The notes under the pieces: model-generated | What the model was told of the DNA's origin: nothing | The model's input: only the letters and a program-made list of their open reading frames with translations | Databases searched by the model: none | NCBI GenBank assembly: GCA_025997955.1 | Contig: BNVH01000007.1 | Coordinates: forward strand, 7,860 to 71,859 | DNA length: 64,000 nucleotides | From: Synergistales bacterium | Lineage (GTDB): Bacteria; Synergistota; Synergistia; Synergistales; Aminobacteriaceae | Direction of reading: 5' to 3' | Part shown: in pieces, positions 17,100 through 25,324 of the stretch | Layout of the letters: each line of letters begins with the position of its first letter | Numbering within the stretch: the stretch's first letter is position 1 | Translations under genes and position numbers: made by a program

Positions 17100-17405
17100 T
17101 TAAAGCCCGAGAGAGCTCAGGGCGTTTGTAAACATGCCCATGCGGGAGTTGGCAAGTTCGCGGCTCTTCTCGATACTGTCGTTTACGGCCACTAAAACCA
17201 AGTCCTCGAGAATCTCGGCGTCTTCGGGCTTTATGACCTCTGGGTCGATTTTTATCTCGACTATGTTCCCCTGTCCCGTAGTTGTCACTTTGACCATACC
17301 GCCGCCGGACGCGCCCTCTACCGTCTCCTCGGCTAATTTTTCCTGAATCTGCATCATCTGAGACTGCATCTTCTGCGCCTGTTTCATCATATTGTTCATT
17401 TTCAT
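17100..17405 (-). CDS. ybaB: YbaB/EbfC family nucleoid-associated protein
   Basis: A 101-residue protein of standard length for this family of small dimeric DNA-binding proteins. The start is Met-rich and helical (MKMNNMMKQAQKMQSQMMQ), and the core carries VKVTTTGQGNIVEIKIDPEV. It probably coats DNA and is always found near recR. Upstream, dnaX is replaced here by rlmH and a glycosyltransferase. Confidence 0.93.
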   Translation of the reverse strand: MKMNNMMKQAQKMQSQMMQIQEKLAEETVEGASGGGMVKVTTTGQGNIVEIKIDPEVIKPEDAEILEDLVLVAVNDSIEKSRELANSRMGMFTNALSSLGL

Positions 17406-17421
17406 AATTTGAATTTCCCCC

Positions 17422-17877
17422 TCAATGGTGATAACTTGACCCTCCCAAAATAGAGAAAGCGCGGTAAATTTGCTCCGTTAAAAAAAGAAAACACATCTCG
17501 TGCGTAAAAGTCATGCGAGACATGGACAGTCCGTCGTCAGCGCGGCGCTTCACGGAGTCCGACACTCCCCAAGCTCCGCCTATTACAAAAACGACTCTAC
17601 CCGGCGTCTCCTCTGTCTTGCGAGACAAATAGGAAGCGAACTCCGCGCTGGTCAGTTCCTTGCCGTCGTCACGCAGGAGCAGCAGCGCGTCGCGCTCGCG
17701 AAGACGTCTCATTATCTCAGCCCCCTCGCGTTCTACTCTGTCGGGCACAGCAAGTCCGGAGGCCGCCGGGATATGCTCGACCGATACGACTCCAGACGGA
17801 CGCGCGCGCTCTAAAAACTCGTCGCTCATAGAGGATATCCTCTTGTCTTTGAGCTTTCCGACGGCCAGTATAAGAAT
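17422..17877 (-). CDS. rlmH: 23S rRNA (pseudouridine1915-N3)-methyltransferase, probable ATT start
   Basis: RlmH methylates pseudouridine 1915 in helix 69 of 23S rRNA using SAM. The SPOUT-fold signature is clear: FVIGGAWGVSDSVKRRAD, then SMSRMTFTHEM and the closing EQIYRAFSILGGSSYHH. The first ATG (17829) would give only 135 residues and cut off the conserved first strand. Upstream in the same frame the codons read ILILAVGKLKDKRISS, matching the universal MKI..L.AVGKLK start. No ATG, GTG or TTG lies between this and an in-frame TAG, so ATT at 17877 is the best start; GGGGAGGGGAG lies about ten bases before it. It directly follows the glycosyltransferase stop. Confidence 0.82.
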   Translation of the reverse strand: MLILAVGKLKDKRISSMSDEFLERARPSGVVSVEHIPAASGLAVPDRVEREGAEIMRRLRERDALLLLRDDGKELTSAEFASYLSRKTEETPGRVVFVIGGAWGVSDSVKRRADDGLSMSRMTFTHEMCFLFLTEQIYRAFSILGGSSYHH

Positions 17878-17878
17878 C

Positions 17879-19618
17879 TTAGCGGGACTCCCCTCCCCTA
17901 TAAAGCCCTAACCGAGTGGACAGGACGCGAAAGACAAAGCTCACGAGACGCAGGTCTTTTTTCCAGCGCTCCGGCTCCTGAACGAGGCGGAAGAGCCACT
18001 CAAGGCCGAAGCGCTGCATCTTGAGCGGCGCGCGTCTCAGGCGCCCAGACAGGACGTCGAACGCTCCCCCCACCCCGACGGACAGGACGTTTTTCAAGCG
18101 AGAAGCGTGCCGCGACACCCATTTTTCCTGACGCGGAATGCCCATCGCGACAAACAAAATCTTAGCGCCGCTATGCGCTACGCCGTCCGGCACAGATGTG
18201 TCGTTTATGTCAAAGTACCCGTCTCTGGCGCCGGCCACCACAAGACCGTCGTATTTAGCGGATAAAGCGTCCGCGCAGTCTTTTGCGGTGCTTCCCTTGG
18301 AACCCAAAAAATACACGGGCCATCTTTCGACCGCGGCCATGCGGCAGAGCTGCTCGGCAAAATCTATCCCCGTCACGCGCTCCTGTATCGGCATTCCCAA
18401 AAAGCGCAGCGCCCACAAAAGCCCTACCCCATCGGAAAGCACAATGACAGAAGACGTCAGCGCCTTGTGGTATTCCCTGTCGCGCACCGCCTCGTCCATG
18501 CCCAAGGCATTTACGGTGGAAACCAACATCGTATGAGTGACCTTCGGTCGCCCGCTTTCGGAGACTTGATAACCGTTGATAAGCCCCCTTGCGCGCGCGA
18601 GCGCGTAGTTCATCGACATGTTATCTATGTATACGCCCCAGAGGCAGGGCTTGACGCCGCTTATGGGAGAGGTGTTTTTGCGCCTGAACCACAGGTGGAG
18701 CACCGCGGCAAACGCAGCAGCGCTTACAAGCGCGCACAAAGCGGCCGCCGCGCCGTAAGTCGAATATTGAGACAGAGCCGTCACAGCGCCGCACAACGCG
18801 CAAAGCCCGGCTATGAGACGCACCGCGTCTGGGTGGTCAAAACCCATATGTATAAGTCTGCGATAAAGCCCTGTCGTCCCATAGGCGTTCTCCGAAAAAG
18901 CGAGATTTACAAGATTTAGCGAGACCTCGGCCAACGGAATGGCAAAAAGCCCAAGAGACAGGCATAGCATAGAGCTGAAAACTATTCCTTTGCTGACGCC
19001 GAGCATAGCTGTCCCCGCGACGAGCGTCCCCCACATAGCGGACATAGACCTACCGGCCTGCCGGTACACGTTGTTGAATCGGCTCCAAAAAGAGCTCAGC
19101 AGGACAATCCCGGCAAACGACATGAAAAAGGCGTCCGGCATATCCTGTCCCGACAAAAACACCGACATGAACATCAGGGAAAACGCGACGGCCAAAATAT
19201 GCCCCGCCAACCCCGAAACCCCGTCCATTCGCTGAATGACAAGCGGAAAAACGCTAAACCATAAAGACGTGATTACAAAGGACATGAGCGGTGAAAGGTA
19301 GATATACTCCCCGTCCGTGAAACTGATGAAACTTATTGAATGCCCAAAGGCGGCGCAGGCGAGGCCTATAACGGGATACCCCAAGCGCCATAAAGGGTTG
19401 TCGTCACAGTTTTCAGCCAATCCAAAAGTGCCAGCCATGAAGCCAGCGCCCACTATAAATCGCGCGCTTCCAGAGCCAAACCAAATGGCCAGCAACAACC
19501 AGACGCCCGATAGTAAAATATCCCTGGCGTAGTTGTACTGCCGCGGCTCAAAAGAGCGCTTTATAAGATATTGAGCCGCGACGCATAAGGCTCCGGCCAA
19601 TAAGCAGCCAAAAATCAT
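17879..19618 (-). CDS. WecG/TagA/CpsF-type glycosyltransferase fused to an N-terminal MraY/WecA-like membrane domain
   Basis: A 579-residue fusion. The C-terminal ~230 residues are a WecG/TagA glycosyltransferase (GT26): LSDGVGLLWALRFLG, ERVTGIDF, MGIPRQEKW, GVGGAFDVLSGRLRRAP and LEWLFRL.QEPERW. Such enzymes add the second sugar to an undecaprenyl-linked precursor. The first ~320 residues are about ten hydrophobic segments with echoes of the WecA/MraY family: RMDGVSGLAGH near residue 130, and HMGFDHPDAVRLI near residue 258, like the family's HxxxxxGxxHxxxV loop. The DDxxD-type catalytic aspartates are not evident, so the sugar-phosphate transferase half may be inactive or specialised. The gene sits between ribH and rlmH. 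Confidence 0.8.
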   Translation of the reverse strand: MIFGCLLAGALCVAAQYLIKRSFEPRQYNYARDILLSGVWLLLAIWFGSGSARFIVGAGFMAGTFGLAENCDDNPLWRLGYPVIGLACAAFGHSISFISFTDGEYIYLSPLMSFVITSLWFSVFPLVIQRMDGVSGLAGHILAVAFSLMFMSVFLSGQDMPDAFFMSFAGIVLLSSFWSRFNNVYRQAGRSMSAMWGTLVAGTAMLGVSKGIVFSSMLCLSLGLFAIPLAEVSLNLVNLAFSENAYGTTGLYRRLIHMGFDHPDAVRLIAGLCALCGAVTALSQYSTYGAAAALCALVSAAAFAAVLHLWFRRKNTSPISGVKPCLWGVYIDNMSMNYALARARGLINGYQVSESGRPKVTHTMLVSTVNALGMDEAVRDREYHKALTSSVIVLSDGVGLLWALRFLGMPIQERVTGIDFAEQLCRMAAVERWPVYFLGSKGSTAKDCADALSAKYDGLVVAGARDGYFDINDTSVPDGVAHSGAKILFVAMGIPRQEKWVSRHASRLKNVLSVGVGGAFDVLSGRLRRAPLKMQRFGLEWLFRLVQEPERWKKDLRLVSFVFRVLSTRLGLYRGGESR

Positions 19619-19648
19619 GAATTTATAAACTCGCTCACCGGAGTAGCT

Positions 19649-20116
19649 TCACGCCCTGATGTTTTTGAGGAGGTTGGCCATCTCTATAGCCCCGCAAGCG
19701 CAGTCAGCGCCCTTGTTGCCGGCTTTGCTTCCTGCGCGGAGAAGCGCCTGTTCGAGAGTGTCGCAGGTAAGCACTCCAAACAGCACCGGCACGCGATGCT
19801 CCATGCCGACGGACGCAAGCCCCTTGGACATCTCAGCCGCCACGTAGTCAAAGTGCGGCGTGTCGCCCCGAATTACAGCGCCGAGCGCTATTATGGCGTC
19901 GTATTTGCCGGACAGAGCCAACTCCTTGGCCACTAGGGGAAGCTCCCAAGCGCCTGGAACCCAACATACCTCTATATTTTGGTGAGACACGTCGTGGCGT
20001 AAAAGCGCGTCCTTGGCTCCCTCTAAAAGTTTACCCGATATGAGCTCGTTAAAACGCGAGACTACGACGGCCATCGTAAGCCCCGTCCCGACAAGTTTTC
20101 CCTCTAGAACTTTCAT
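19649..20116 (-). CDS. ribH: 6,7-dimethyl-8-ribityllumazine synthase
   Basis: A 155-residue lumazine synthase, the penultimate enzyme of riboflavin synthesis. Diagnostic segments are the N-terminal [35 protein letters not shown] with the catalytic His, [15 protein letters not shown] and [15 protein letters not shown] longer frame up to 20221 exists, but it runs into ribBA; the ATG at 20116 has AAGGGAG in front and gives the family's standard length. It follows ribBA by 22 bases. ribD and riboflavin synthase are not in the window. Confidence 0.95.
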   Translation of the reverse strand: MKVLEGKLVGTGLTMAVVVSRFNELISGKLLEGAKDALLRHDVSHQNIEVCWVPGAWELPLVAKELALSGKYDAIIALGAVIRGDTPHFDYVAAEMSKGLASVGMEHRVPVLFGVLTCDTLEQALLRAGSKAGNKGADCACGAIEMANLLKNIRA

Positions 20117-20138
20117 TTGAAACTCCCTTCTCTGTCCA

Positions 20139-21371
20139 TCAATGCGTGTGCAATATATGCCCCATTCGTTTTTCTTTGGTGTCCATGTAAGCCTCGTTGT
20201 ATTCGTTCGGCTGAATGACAAGCGGAACTCTATCGGCTATCTTTAAGCCATATCCCTCAAGCCCCACGATTTTCGTCGGGTTGTTGGTCAGAAGCCTGAT
20301 GTTTTTGAGCCCCAAATCCATCAAAATCTGAGCTCCCGTCCCGTAGTCGCGGAGGTCTGGGGGGTAACCCAAGGCTATATTGGCGTCAACCGTGTCCATG
20401 CCCTCTTCTTGGAGTTTGTAGGCTTTGAGCTTGTTGACTATGCCTATACCGCGCCCCTCTTGGCGCATATAGAGCAGCACGCCTGCCCCCTCGCGCTCTA
20501 TCATCGACATGGCGGCGTGAAGCTGAGAGCCGCAGTCGCAGCGCCTTGATCCAAACACGTCGCCCGTCATGCACTCGCTGTGCACGCGCGTCAAAACACC
20601 GTTCTTCCCGGTTATGTCGCCCTTGATAAGAGCCATATGAGTGTGATAGTCGTCGGGGTCGTCGAGCAAACTTCGGTAGGCGCAAACTTTGAAGTCCCCG
20701 TAATCCGTGGGTAGATTTGCCTCGGCCACTCTTTCCACTAACTTCTCACGCGCCGCCCGCCATTCTATGAGGCTTTTCACCGTGAGCAGTTTAAGTCCGT
20801 GGACGCGCGCGAATTCTGATAGGTCGCTCAGACGCGCCATAGTGCCGTCGTCCCTCATGACCTCGCATATCACCGCGGCTGCTGGGAGTCCTGCGAGTCT
20901 CGCCAAGTCCGTCGCGGCCTCGGTATGCCCGGCGCGCTTCAAGACGCCACCGGGACGCGCGGCCAACGGAAACATATGTCCAGGCTGATAAAAATCATCT
21001 CCCTTAGACGTCGGCGACGCCAAAAGGCGCGCCGTTACGGCGCGCTCCTCGGCTGATATGCCCGTCGTGGTACCCTCTTTAGCGTCTACGGAAACCAAAA
21101 AAGCCGTACCGTGCCTGTCGGTACCCGAAGCCGAAAGAGGCGGGAACTGTAGCCTTTGGGCTATCTCCTCCGAAATAGGCGCGCAAATCAGCCCCTTGGC
21201 GCGAGACGCCATGAAATTCACATTTTCCGTAGTAGCGTGAACCGCGGCTATAACGAGGTCGCCCTCGTTCTCACGCCCCTCGTCGTCCACAACCAAAATC
21301 ATATGCCCCTGACGAATATCGTCAATTGCGTCTTCCACCGCGCTGAACCTCACGTCGTTTGTCCCGCCCAT
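20139..21371 (-). CDS. ribBA: Bifunctional 3,4-dihydroxy-2-butanone-4-phosphate synthase / GTP cyclohydrolase II
   Basis: A 410-residue fusion that supplies both precursors of riboflavin. The N-terminal RibB half shows the acidic [11 protein letters not shown] loop (about residues 29-39), and the C-terminal RibA half shows the zinc site [19 protein letters not shown] and the substrate loop RQEGRGIG. Both sets of catalytic residues look intact. The ATG at 21371 is preceded by AGGAGGAAG. I see no FMN riboswitch in the ~110-base leader, so regulation is not by that element here. Confidence 0.95.
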   Translation of the reverse strand: MGGTNDVRFSAVEDAIDDIRQGHMILVVDDEGRENEGDLVIAAVHATTENVNFMASRAKGLICAPISEEIAQRLQFPPLSASGTDRHGTAFLVSVDAKEGTTTGISAEERAVTARLLASPTSKGDDFYQPGHMFPLAARPGGVLKRAGHTEAATDLARLAGLPAAAVICEVMRDDGTMARLSDLSEFARVHGLKLLTVKSLIEWRAAREKLVERVAEANLPTDYGDFKVCAYRSLLDDPDDYHTHMALIKGDITGKNGVLTRVHSECMTGDVFGSRRCDCGSQLHAAMSMIEREGAGVLLYMRQEGRGIGIVNKLKAYKLQEEGMDTVDANIALGYPPDLRDYGTGAQILMDLGLKNIRLLTNNPTKIVGLEGYGLKIADRVPLVIQPNEYNEAYMDTKEKRMGHILHTH

Positions 21372-21479
21372 CGCTTCCTCCTGATTTCTAAGTAAACCGT
21401 CTGTTTTCTGAAACTAAGTCATTTTTTCAGACGTTTATATTATATTTTTTGCCATGAAAATATTATACACAAAATCACG

Positions 21480-21488
21480 TGTTATAAT
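21480..21488 (+). promoter_or_regulatory. Extended -10 promoter of the AEC transporter gene
   Basis: TG-T-TATAAT forms a consensus extended -10 element, about 45 bases before the TTG start. The AT-rich ribBA/AEC spacer also holds TATAAT-like sequences on the minus strand, so promoters for both divergent genes probably lie here. Confidence 0.55.
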
Positions 21489-21532
21489 CCTATTTTGGAT
21501 TTTGCGCAACAATTTAGAAAGGACGCGAAAAA

Positions 21533-22462
21533 TTGAATGAAATTCTGATAGTTTTGCCGATATTTCTATTGATAATCCTTGGGTGGGCGCTGAAACACAA
21601 AAACGTATTATCGAACCAGACCATGAAAGAGGACAACTTCATACTCTACTGGTTCGCTATGCCCGCAACCCTCTTGCACGGGATACTGAGGACGGACGAC
21701 AGCGCGCTGAAAGACTTTGTTTTTGTGTTTGCGACGTGGACGCCTTATGTCATCACGATTGTCGCGGTTTGGCTATTTGGCCGATACAAAGAGACTCACG
21801 AACGCTTCGCGGTCTTGAGCCTCAGCGCCATACGGGGAAACCATTTTTTCGCCGGCGTTCCGGTCGTGGCTCTCGCCATGGGACAAAGCGGCGTGGAGCG
21901 AGCGACGCTCATCTTGGCGTTCTCGCTCGTCATCATGCAGCTTTTCTCCATAGGCAGCGGACAGCTTGCGATGTTCGGCTCGCCTTCTTTGAAAACCATA
22001 AAGGCGACATGTGTTCAACTGCTCAAAAACCCGCTCTTCATAACCTGTTTTGTCGGCCTGTTTATGGTCTATTTGGGGATAAATCACCTCCCGAAATGGC
22101 TTGACGCCACTATCAATATACTGGCCGAGATAAGCACCGGGCTTGCCTTGATAGTCTTAGGCGCTCAGATTCACCTCGAAAATATCGCAAAAATGATCGT
22201 ATCCGTATGGAAGATAATATTTTTCAAGCTGTTGGTTATACCGATAGTGACTTGGGTTGTCTATGCTTCGTTTGGCATAGACAAAGGGTACATACAGGTC
22301 GGCGTGCTTTTGGCCGCGATGCCGGTGGGCGTGAACACGTCCATAATCGCTTCCGAGATGAAGATGGACGCGGAGTATTGCGCCCGCGGCGTGGCGTTTA
22401 CGACGCTTATTTCTATTCTGTCTTTGCCAATCTGGATAAAGGTGTTGGGTATAGCGCAATGA
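21533..22462 (+). CDS. AEC (auxin efflux carrier) family transporter
   Basis: A 309-residue inner-membrane permease with about ten hydrophobic helices. The N-terminal half holds the family's WALKHKNVLS and FILYWFAMPATLLHGI segments, and the C-terminal half VGVLLAAMPVGVNTSIIASE, where helices are typically broken. Bacterial AEC members move malate, malonate or amino-acid-derived anions. The start is TTG at 21533 with AAAGGA upstream; the nearby ATG at 21537 is out of frame. Its last codon overlaps the ATG of the ACT-domain gene (ATGA), so the two are translated together. Confidence 0.85.
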   Translation: MNEILIVLPIFLLIILGWALKHKNVLSNQTMKEDNFILYWFAMPATLLHGILRTDDSALKDFVFVFATWTPYVITIVAVWLFGRYKETHERFAVLSLSAIRGNHFFAGVPVVALAMGQSGVERATLILAFSLVIMQLFSIGSGQLAMFGSPSLKTIKATCVQLLKNPLFITCFVGLFMVYLGINHLPKWLDATINILAEISTGLALIVLGAQIHLENIAKMIVSVWKIIFFKLLVIPIVTWVVYASFGIDKGYIQVGVLLAAMPVGVNTSIIASEMKMDAEYCARGVAFTTLISILSLPIWIKVLGIAQ

Positions 22463-22971
22463 GTAAATCTAAAAACGCGGCTAAGGCCGCTCTTGTAAAA
22501 TCCGGCGTCAAGGCCGAGATCGAGGATATCCGCGTTGACCGCTCAAGCGCGCGCATTACGCTTCTCGGCGTGCCGGACGTGCCGGGCGTAGCGGCCAAGG
22601 TGTTCTCTCCCCTCGCTGAGCGCGGCATAGGCGTGGAGATGATCGTGCAAAACAGTATGCGCGGGGGAATGACCGACATAGGCTTTTTGGTAAAAAAAGA
22701 GTTTCTTGACATCGCCATAAGCATCACCCGTGACGTTGCGCAAGAAATAGAGGCTCAGGGCGTATCTTTTAGCACAGAGATAGCGCTCGTGAGCCTTATG
22801 GGCAAGGGCTTGGCCGAGGACACCTCAATGTCGGCCGGGATGTTCAAAACTTTGGCCGAGGCCTCTGTGAACATTGAGATGATAGTGTCGAGCTCGCGGT
22901 TTATAACATGCGTAGTTGGAGCGGAAAAAGCCGAGAAAGCCGCCAACGCTCTGAAGGCGGCATATCTTTAG
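22459..22971 (+). CDS. Stand-alone double ACT-domain protein (aspartokinase regulatory-type)
   Basis: A 170-residue protein consisting of two ACT domains in tandem. The first reads LLGVPDVPGVAAKVFSPLAE followed by IGVEMIVQNS, almost exactly the first ACT domain of aspartokinase; the second contains MFKTLAEASVNIEMIVSSS. No catalytic kinase domain is present. It therefore resembles the beta subunit that some aspartokinase genes make from an internal start. It probably binds an amino acid such as lysine or threonine. The ATGA overlap with the transporter suggests sensing for the transport step. It ends in a four-base overlap with the convergent tag gene. Confidence 0.8.
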   Translation: MSKSKNAAKAALVKSGVKAEIEDIRVDRSSARITLLGVPDVPGVAAKVFSPLAERGIGVEMIVQNSMRGGMTDIGFLVKKEFLDIAISITRDVAQEIEAQGVSFSTEIALVSLMGKGLAEDTSMSAGMFKTLAEASVNIEMIVSSSRFITCVVGAEKAEKAANALKAAYL

Positions 22972-23552
22972 ACGCTGTTTTTGTAGCTCGGATGCCTGAA
23001 GCAAGACGTCAGATGATCGTTTACCATGCCCGTAGCCTGCATATGGGCATAGCAGATAGTGGGTCCGAAAAATGTGAAGCCTCTTTTTTTCATATCCTTG
23101 CTTATCTTCTCGGCTAAAGGATGGGTCGCTGGAACTTGAGATAAGTCAACAGGATGGTTTATGACAGGCTTGCCGTCTACGTAGGCCCATATGTATTTTG
23201 AGAAAGAGCCGAACTCCTCGGCTACATCTAAGAAAAGCCGCGCGTTTTTTACGGCGCCGGTTATCTTGGCCTTATTGCGTATTATACCGGAGTCATTCAT
23301 GAGGCGCGTTATATCGCTCTCACCGAAACACGCTACTTGCTTCGCGTCAAAACCAGCATACGCTATGCGGTAGTTTTCGCGCCGCCTCAGAATTGTAGCC
23401 CAAGAGAGACCCGCCTGAGCTCCCTCTAAAATTAAAAACTCAAACAGCTTACCGTCGTCGAAGACGGGTATACCCCACTCTTCGTCGTGATACTTCACGT
23501 GAAGCTCGTCCGTCCCGCACCAAGGACAGCGTGGAAGAGTCAAATCCACCAA
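22968..23552 (-). CDS. tag: DNA-3-methyladenine glycosylase I
   Basis: A 194-residue base-excision repair glycosylase that removes 3-methyladenine. Zinc ligands are in RCPWCG near the N-terminus and in the His/Cys-containing end NDHLTSCFRH. The active-site block YHDEEWGIPVFDDGKLFE and GAQAGLSWATIL is typical. The gene follows nifU by two bases and is probably the last in the nifS-nifU-tag operon, which is an unusual partner set. Confidence 0.94.
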   Translation of the reverse strand: MVDLTLPRCPWCGTDELHVKYHDEEWGIPVFDDGKLFEFLILEGAQAGLSWATILRRRENYRIAYAGFDAKQVACFGESDITRLMNDSGIIRNKAKITGAVKNARLFLDVAEEFGSFSKYIWAYVDGKPVINHPVDLSQVPATHPLAEKISKDMKKRGFTFFGPTICYAHMQATGMVNDHLTSCFRHPSYKNSV

Positions 23553-23554
23553 GG

Positions 23555-23989
23555 CTACACCGCTTCGTGCTCGTGCTCTTTTATCGGGATGACCTCAAGG
23601 CCGCGCTTTCCGCGATAGTCGTTTATGGCCTTATGTATGGCCTCCTCGGCTAAAACGGAACAGTGCATCTTTATGGGAGGCAGGCCGTCAAGCGCCTCGG
23701 CCACCGCGACGTTGGTCATCTTCCAGGCCTCGTCCACGGTCTTGCCCTTTATCATCTCAGTGGCCATACTCGACGAGGCTATGGCGGACGCGCAGCCGAA
23801 AGTCTTGAACTTCACGTCCTCTATGATCGGGCCCTGCGGGGCTTTGTCGTCGACTTTGAGGTAGATTTTCATAATATCGCCGCACTGAGGGTTCCCGGCC
23901 TCGCCTAACCCGTCGGGGTTCTCTATCTCGCCGACGTTGCGTGGATTGCTGAAGTGATCCATTACTTTCGCGCTGTAGTCTAAGGCCAT
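23555..23989 (-). CDS. nifU: Iron-sulfur cluster assembly scaffold, NifU/IscU type
   Basis: A 144-residue scaffold with the three cluster-binding cysteines and the conserved Asp: AGNPQCGD, FKTFGCASAIASSS and MHCSVLAEEAIHKAI. It is IscU-like in size, lacking the C-terminal NifU ferredoxin and Nfu domains, so the product is a simple scaffold. It follows nifS directly with a one-base gap and receives sulfur from it. Confidence 0.94.
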   Translation of the reverse strand: MALDYSAKVMDHFSNPRNVGEIENPDGLGEAGNPQCGDIMKIYLKVDDKAPQGPIIEDVKFKTFGCASAIASSSMATEMIKGKTVDEAWKMTNVAVAEALDGLPPIKMHCSVLAEEAIHKAINDYRGKRGLEVIPIKEHEHEAV

Positions 23990-23990
23990 A

Positions 23991-25181
23991 CTATTTCCCC
24001 CCGTTCTTTTTTAGAAAATCTTCCCAAACCGGCGACATGGAGCGTCTTTTGGCCACTATCTCCGGCAGCACGGAGAGGACGTAGTCGACGTGCTCGTCGG
24101 TCGTGCCGTGCCCGAGAGTCATGCGCAAAGACCCGTGAGCAAGTTCGTGGGAAAGCCCTATGGCCATCAGGACGTGCGAGGGGTCAAGGGAGCCAGACGT
24201 ACAGGCGCTCCCGGTGGATGCCGATATACCCTTGGAGTCAAGGTCGAGAAGCAGCGTCTCGCCCTCTATACCTATAAAGCTGAAATTGGTGTTGTTGGGT
24301 AGCCTCTCCGAGCCAACGGCTCCGTTCAGCTTGGTGTGAGGCACGGACTTCATAACACCGTCTATAAGCCTGTCGCGAAGCCTTATGAGATTGGCCTGAT
24401 ATTGCGGCTGGCGCGCCTTCATCCTCTCAATGGCGTCCCCCATGCCCACTATGCCCGCGATGTTCTCGGTACTAGCTCGCCGCCCTTTTTCCTGCCCTCC
24501 GCCGTGAACGAAGTTCTCGAGCTTTACGCCGCTGCGCAGATAGAACACGCCCGTGCCCTTGGGCCCGTACATCTTGTGGGCCGACAGCGACATCATATCA
24601 ATTTTGAGGTAGCCTACGTCGACCGGAATCTGCGCCGCGGCCTGAACCGCATCCGTGTGGAAGAGTATGCCCTTCTCGCGGCAGAACTCGCCTATGGCCT
24701 TTACGGGTTGAATCGTGCCTATTTCGTTGTTGGCGAACATCACTGACACGAGTATTGTCTTGTCTGTAGTCGCGGCCTTAAGGTCTTCTATGCTGATTTT
24801 GCCCTCTGAGTCGACGGGGAGATAAGTTATGGCTGCGCCGTCGGTTTTTTCGAGATAGTCAGTGGTGTGTAAAATTGCGTGATGCTCTATCTTTGTTGTG
24901 ATGATATGGTTGCCCTTAGAGCGCAGTTTTTCAAAAGTCCCCTTCAGCGCCCAGTTGTCGGCCTCGGTGCCGCTGCTCGTAAAAAAAATCTCGTCCGGTT
25001 TAGCGCCTATCGCGGTTGCGACCTGACCGCGTGCCTTTTCTATAGCGGCGCGGCTCTTTGCCGCCAAAGAGTATACGGAGGAAGGGTTTCCAAAAACCTC
25101 CGTAAAATACGGCGTCATGACGGCCAGCACTTCCGGGTCGGTAGGCGTCGTCGCCGAGTAATCAAGATATACATTTTGCAT
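23991..25181 (-). CDS. nifS: Cysteine desulfurase, NifS type
   Basis: A 396-residue PLP enzyme that takes sulfur from cysteine for Fe-S clusters and thiolated cofactors. The PLP-binding lysine is in SLSAHKMYGPKGTG (about residue 203), and the catalytic cysteine is in the mobile loop STGSACTSGSLDPSHV (about residue 325), which is the group I NifS/IscS form. The ATG follows AGGAGG. It heads the nifS-nifU-tag operon with the promoter at 25214-25242. Confidence 0.95.
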   Translation of the reverse strand: MQNVYLDYSATTPTDPEVLAVMTPYFTEVFGNPSSVYSLAAKSRAAIEKARGQVATAIGAKPDEIFFTSSGTEADNWALKGTFEKLRSKGNHIITTKIEHHAILHTTDYLEKTDGAAITYLPVDSEGKISIEDLKAATTDKTILVSVMFANNEIGTIQPVKAIGEFCREKGILFHTDAVQAAAQIPVDVGYLKIDMMSLSAHKMYGPKGTGVFYLRSGVKLENFVHGGGQEKGRRASTENIAGIVGMGDAIERMKARQPQYQANLIRLRDRLIDGVMKSVPHTKLNGAVGSERLPNNTNFSFIGIEGETLLLDLDSKGISASTGSACTSGSLDPSHVLMAIGLSHELAHGSLRMTLGHGTTDEHVDYVLSVLPEIVAKRRSMSPVWEDFLKKNGGK

Positions 25182-25213
25182 TTTTAAAACCTCCTACAAA
25201 GCTCTATAGTTTT

Positions 25214-25242
25214 ATTATCCTTGTTTGTGCGCAATATATCAA
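25214..25242 (-). promoter_or_regulatory. Sigma-70-type promoter of nifS-nifU-tag
   Basis: On the minus strand TTGATA (25237-25242) and GATAAT (25214-25219) are spaced by 17 bases, about 30 bases upstream of the nifS ATG. Confidence 0.6.
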
Positions 25243-25324
25243 CAATGTTTAACAAAGAAGTTGGTATATTACGAAGAATATCATATCTTACTAAAAATAT
25301 CAACATTAAAGGCGCGTGTCCGCC

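Noticed and set aside
21372..21480. FMN riboswitch before ribBA
   Set aside because: The leader is only about 100 bases and AT-rich, and none of the conserved FMN-aptamer blocks is present.
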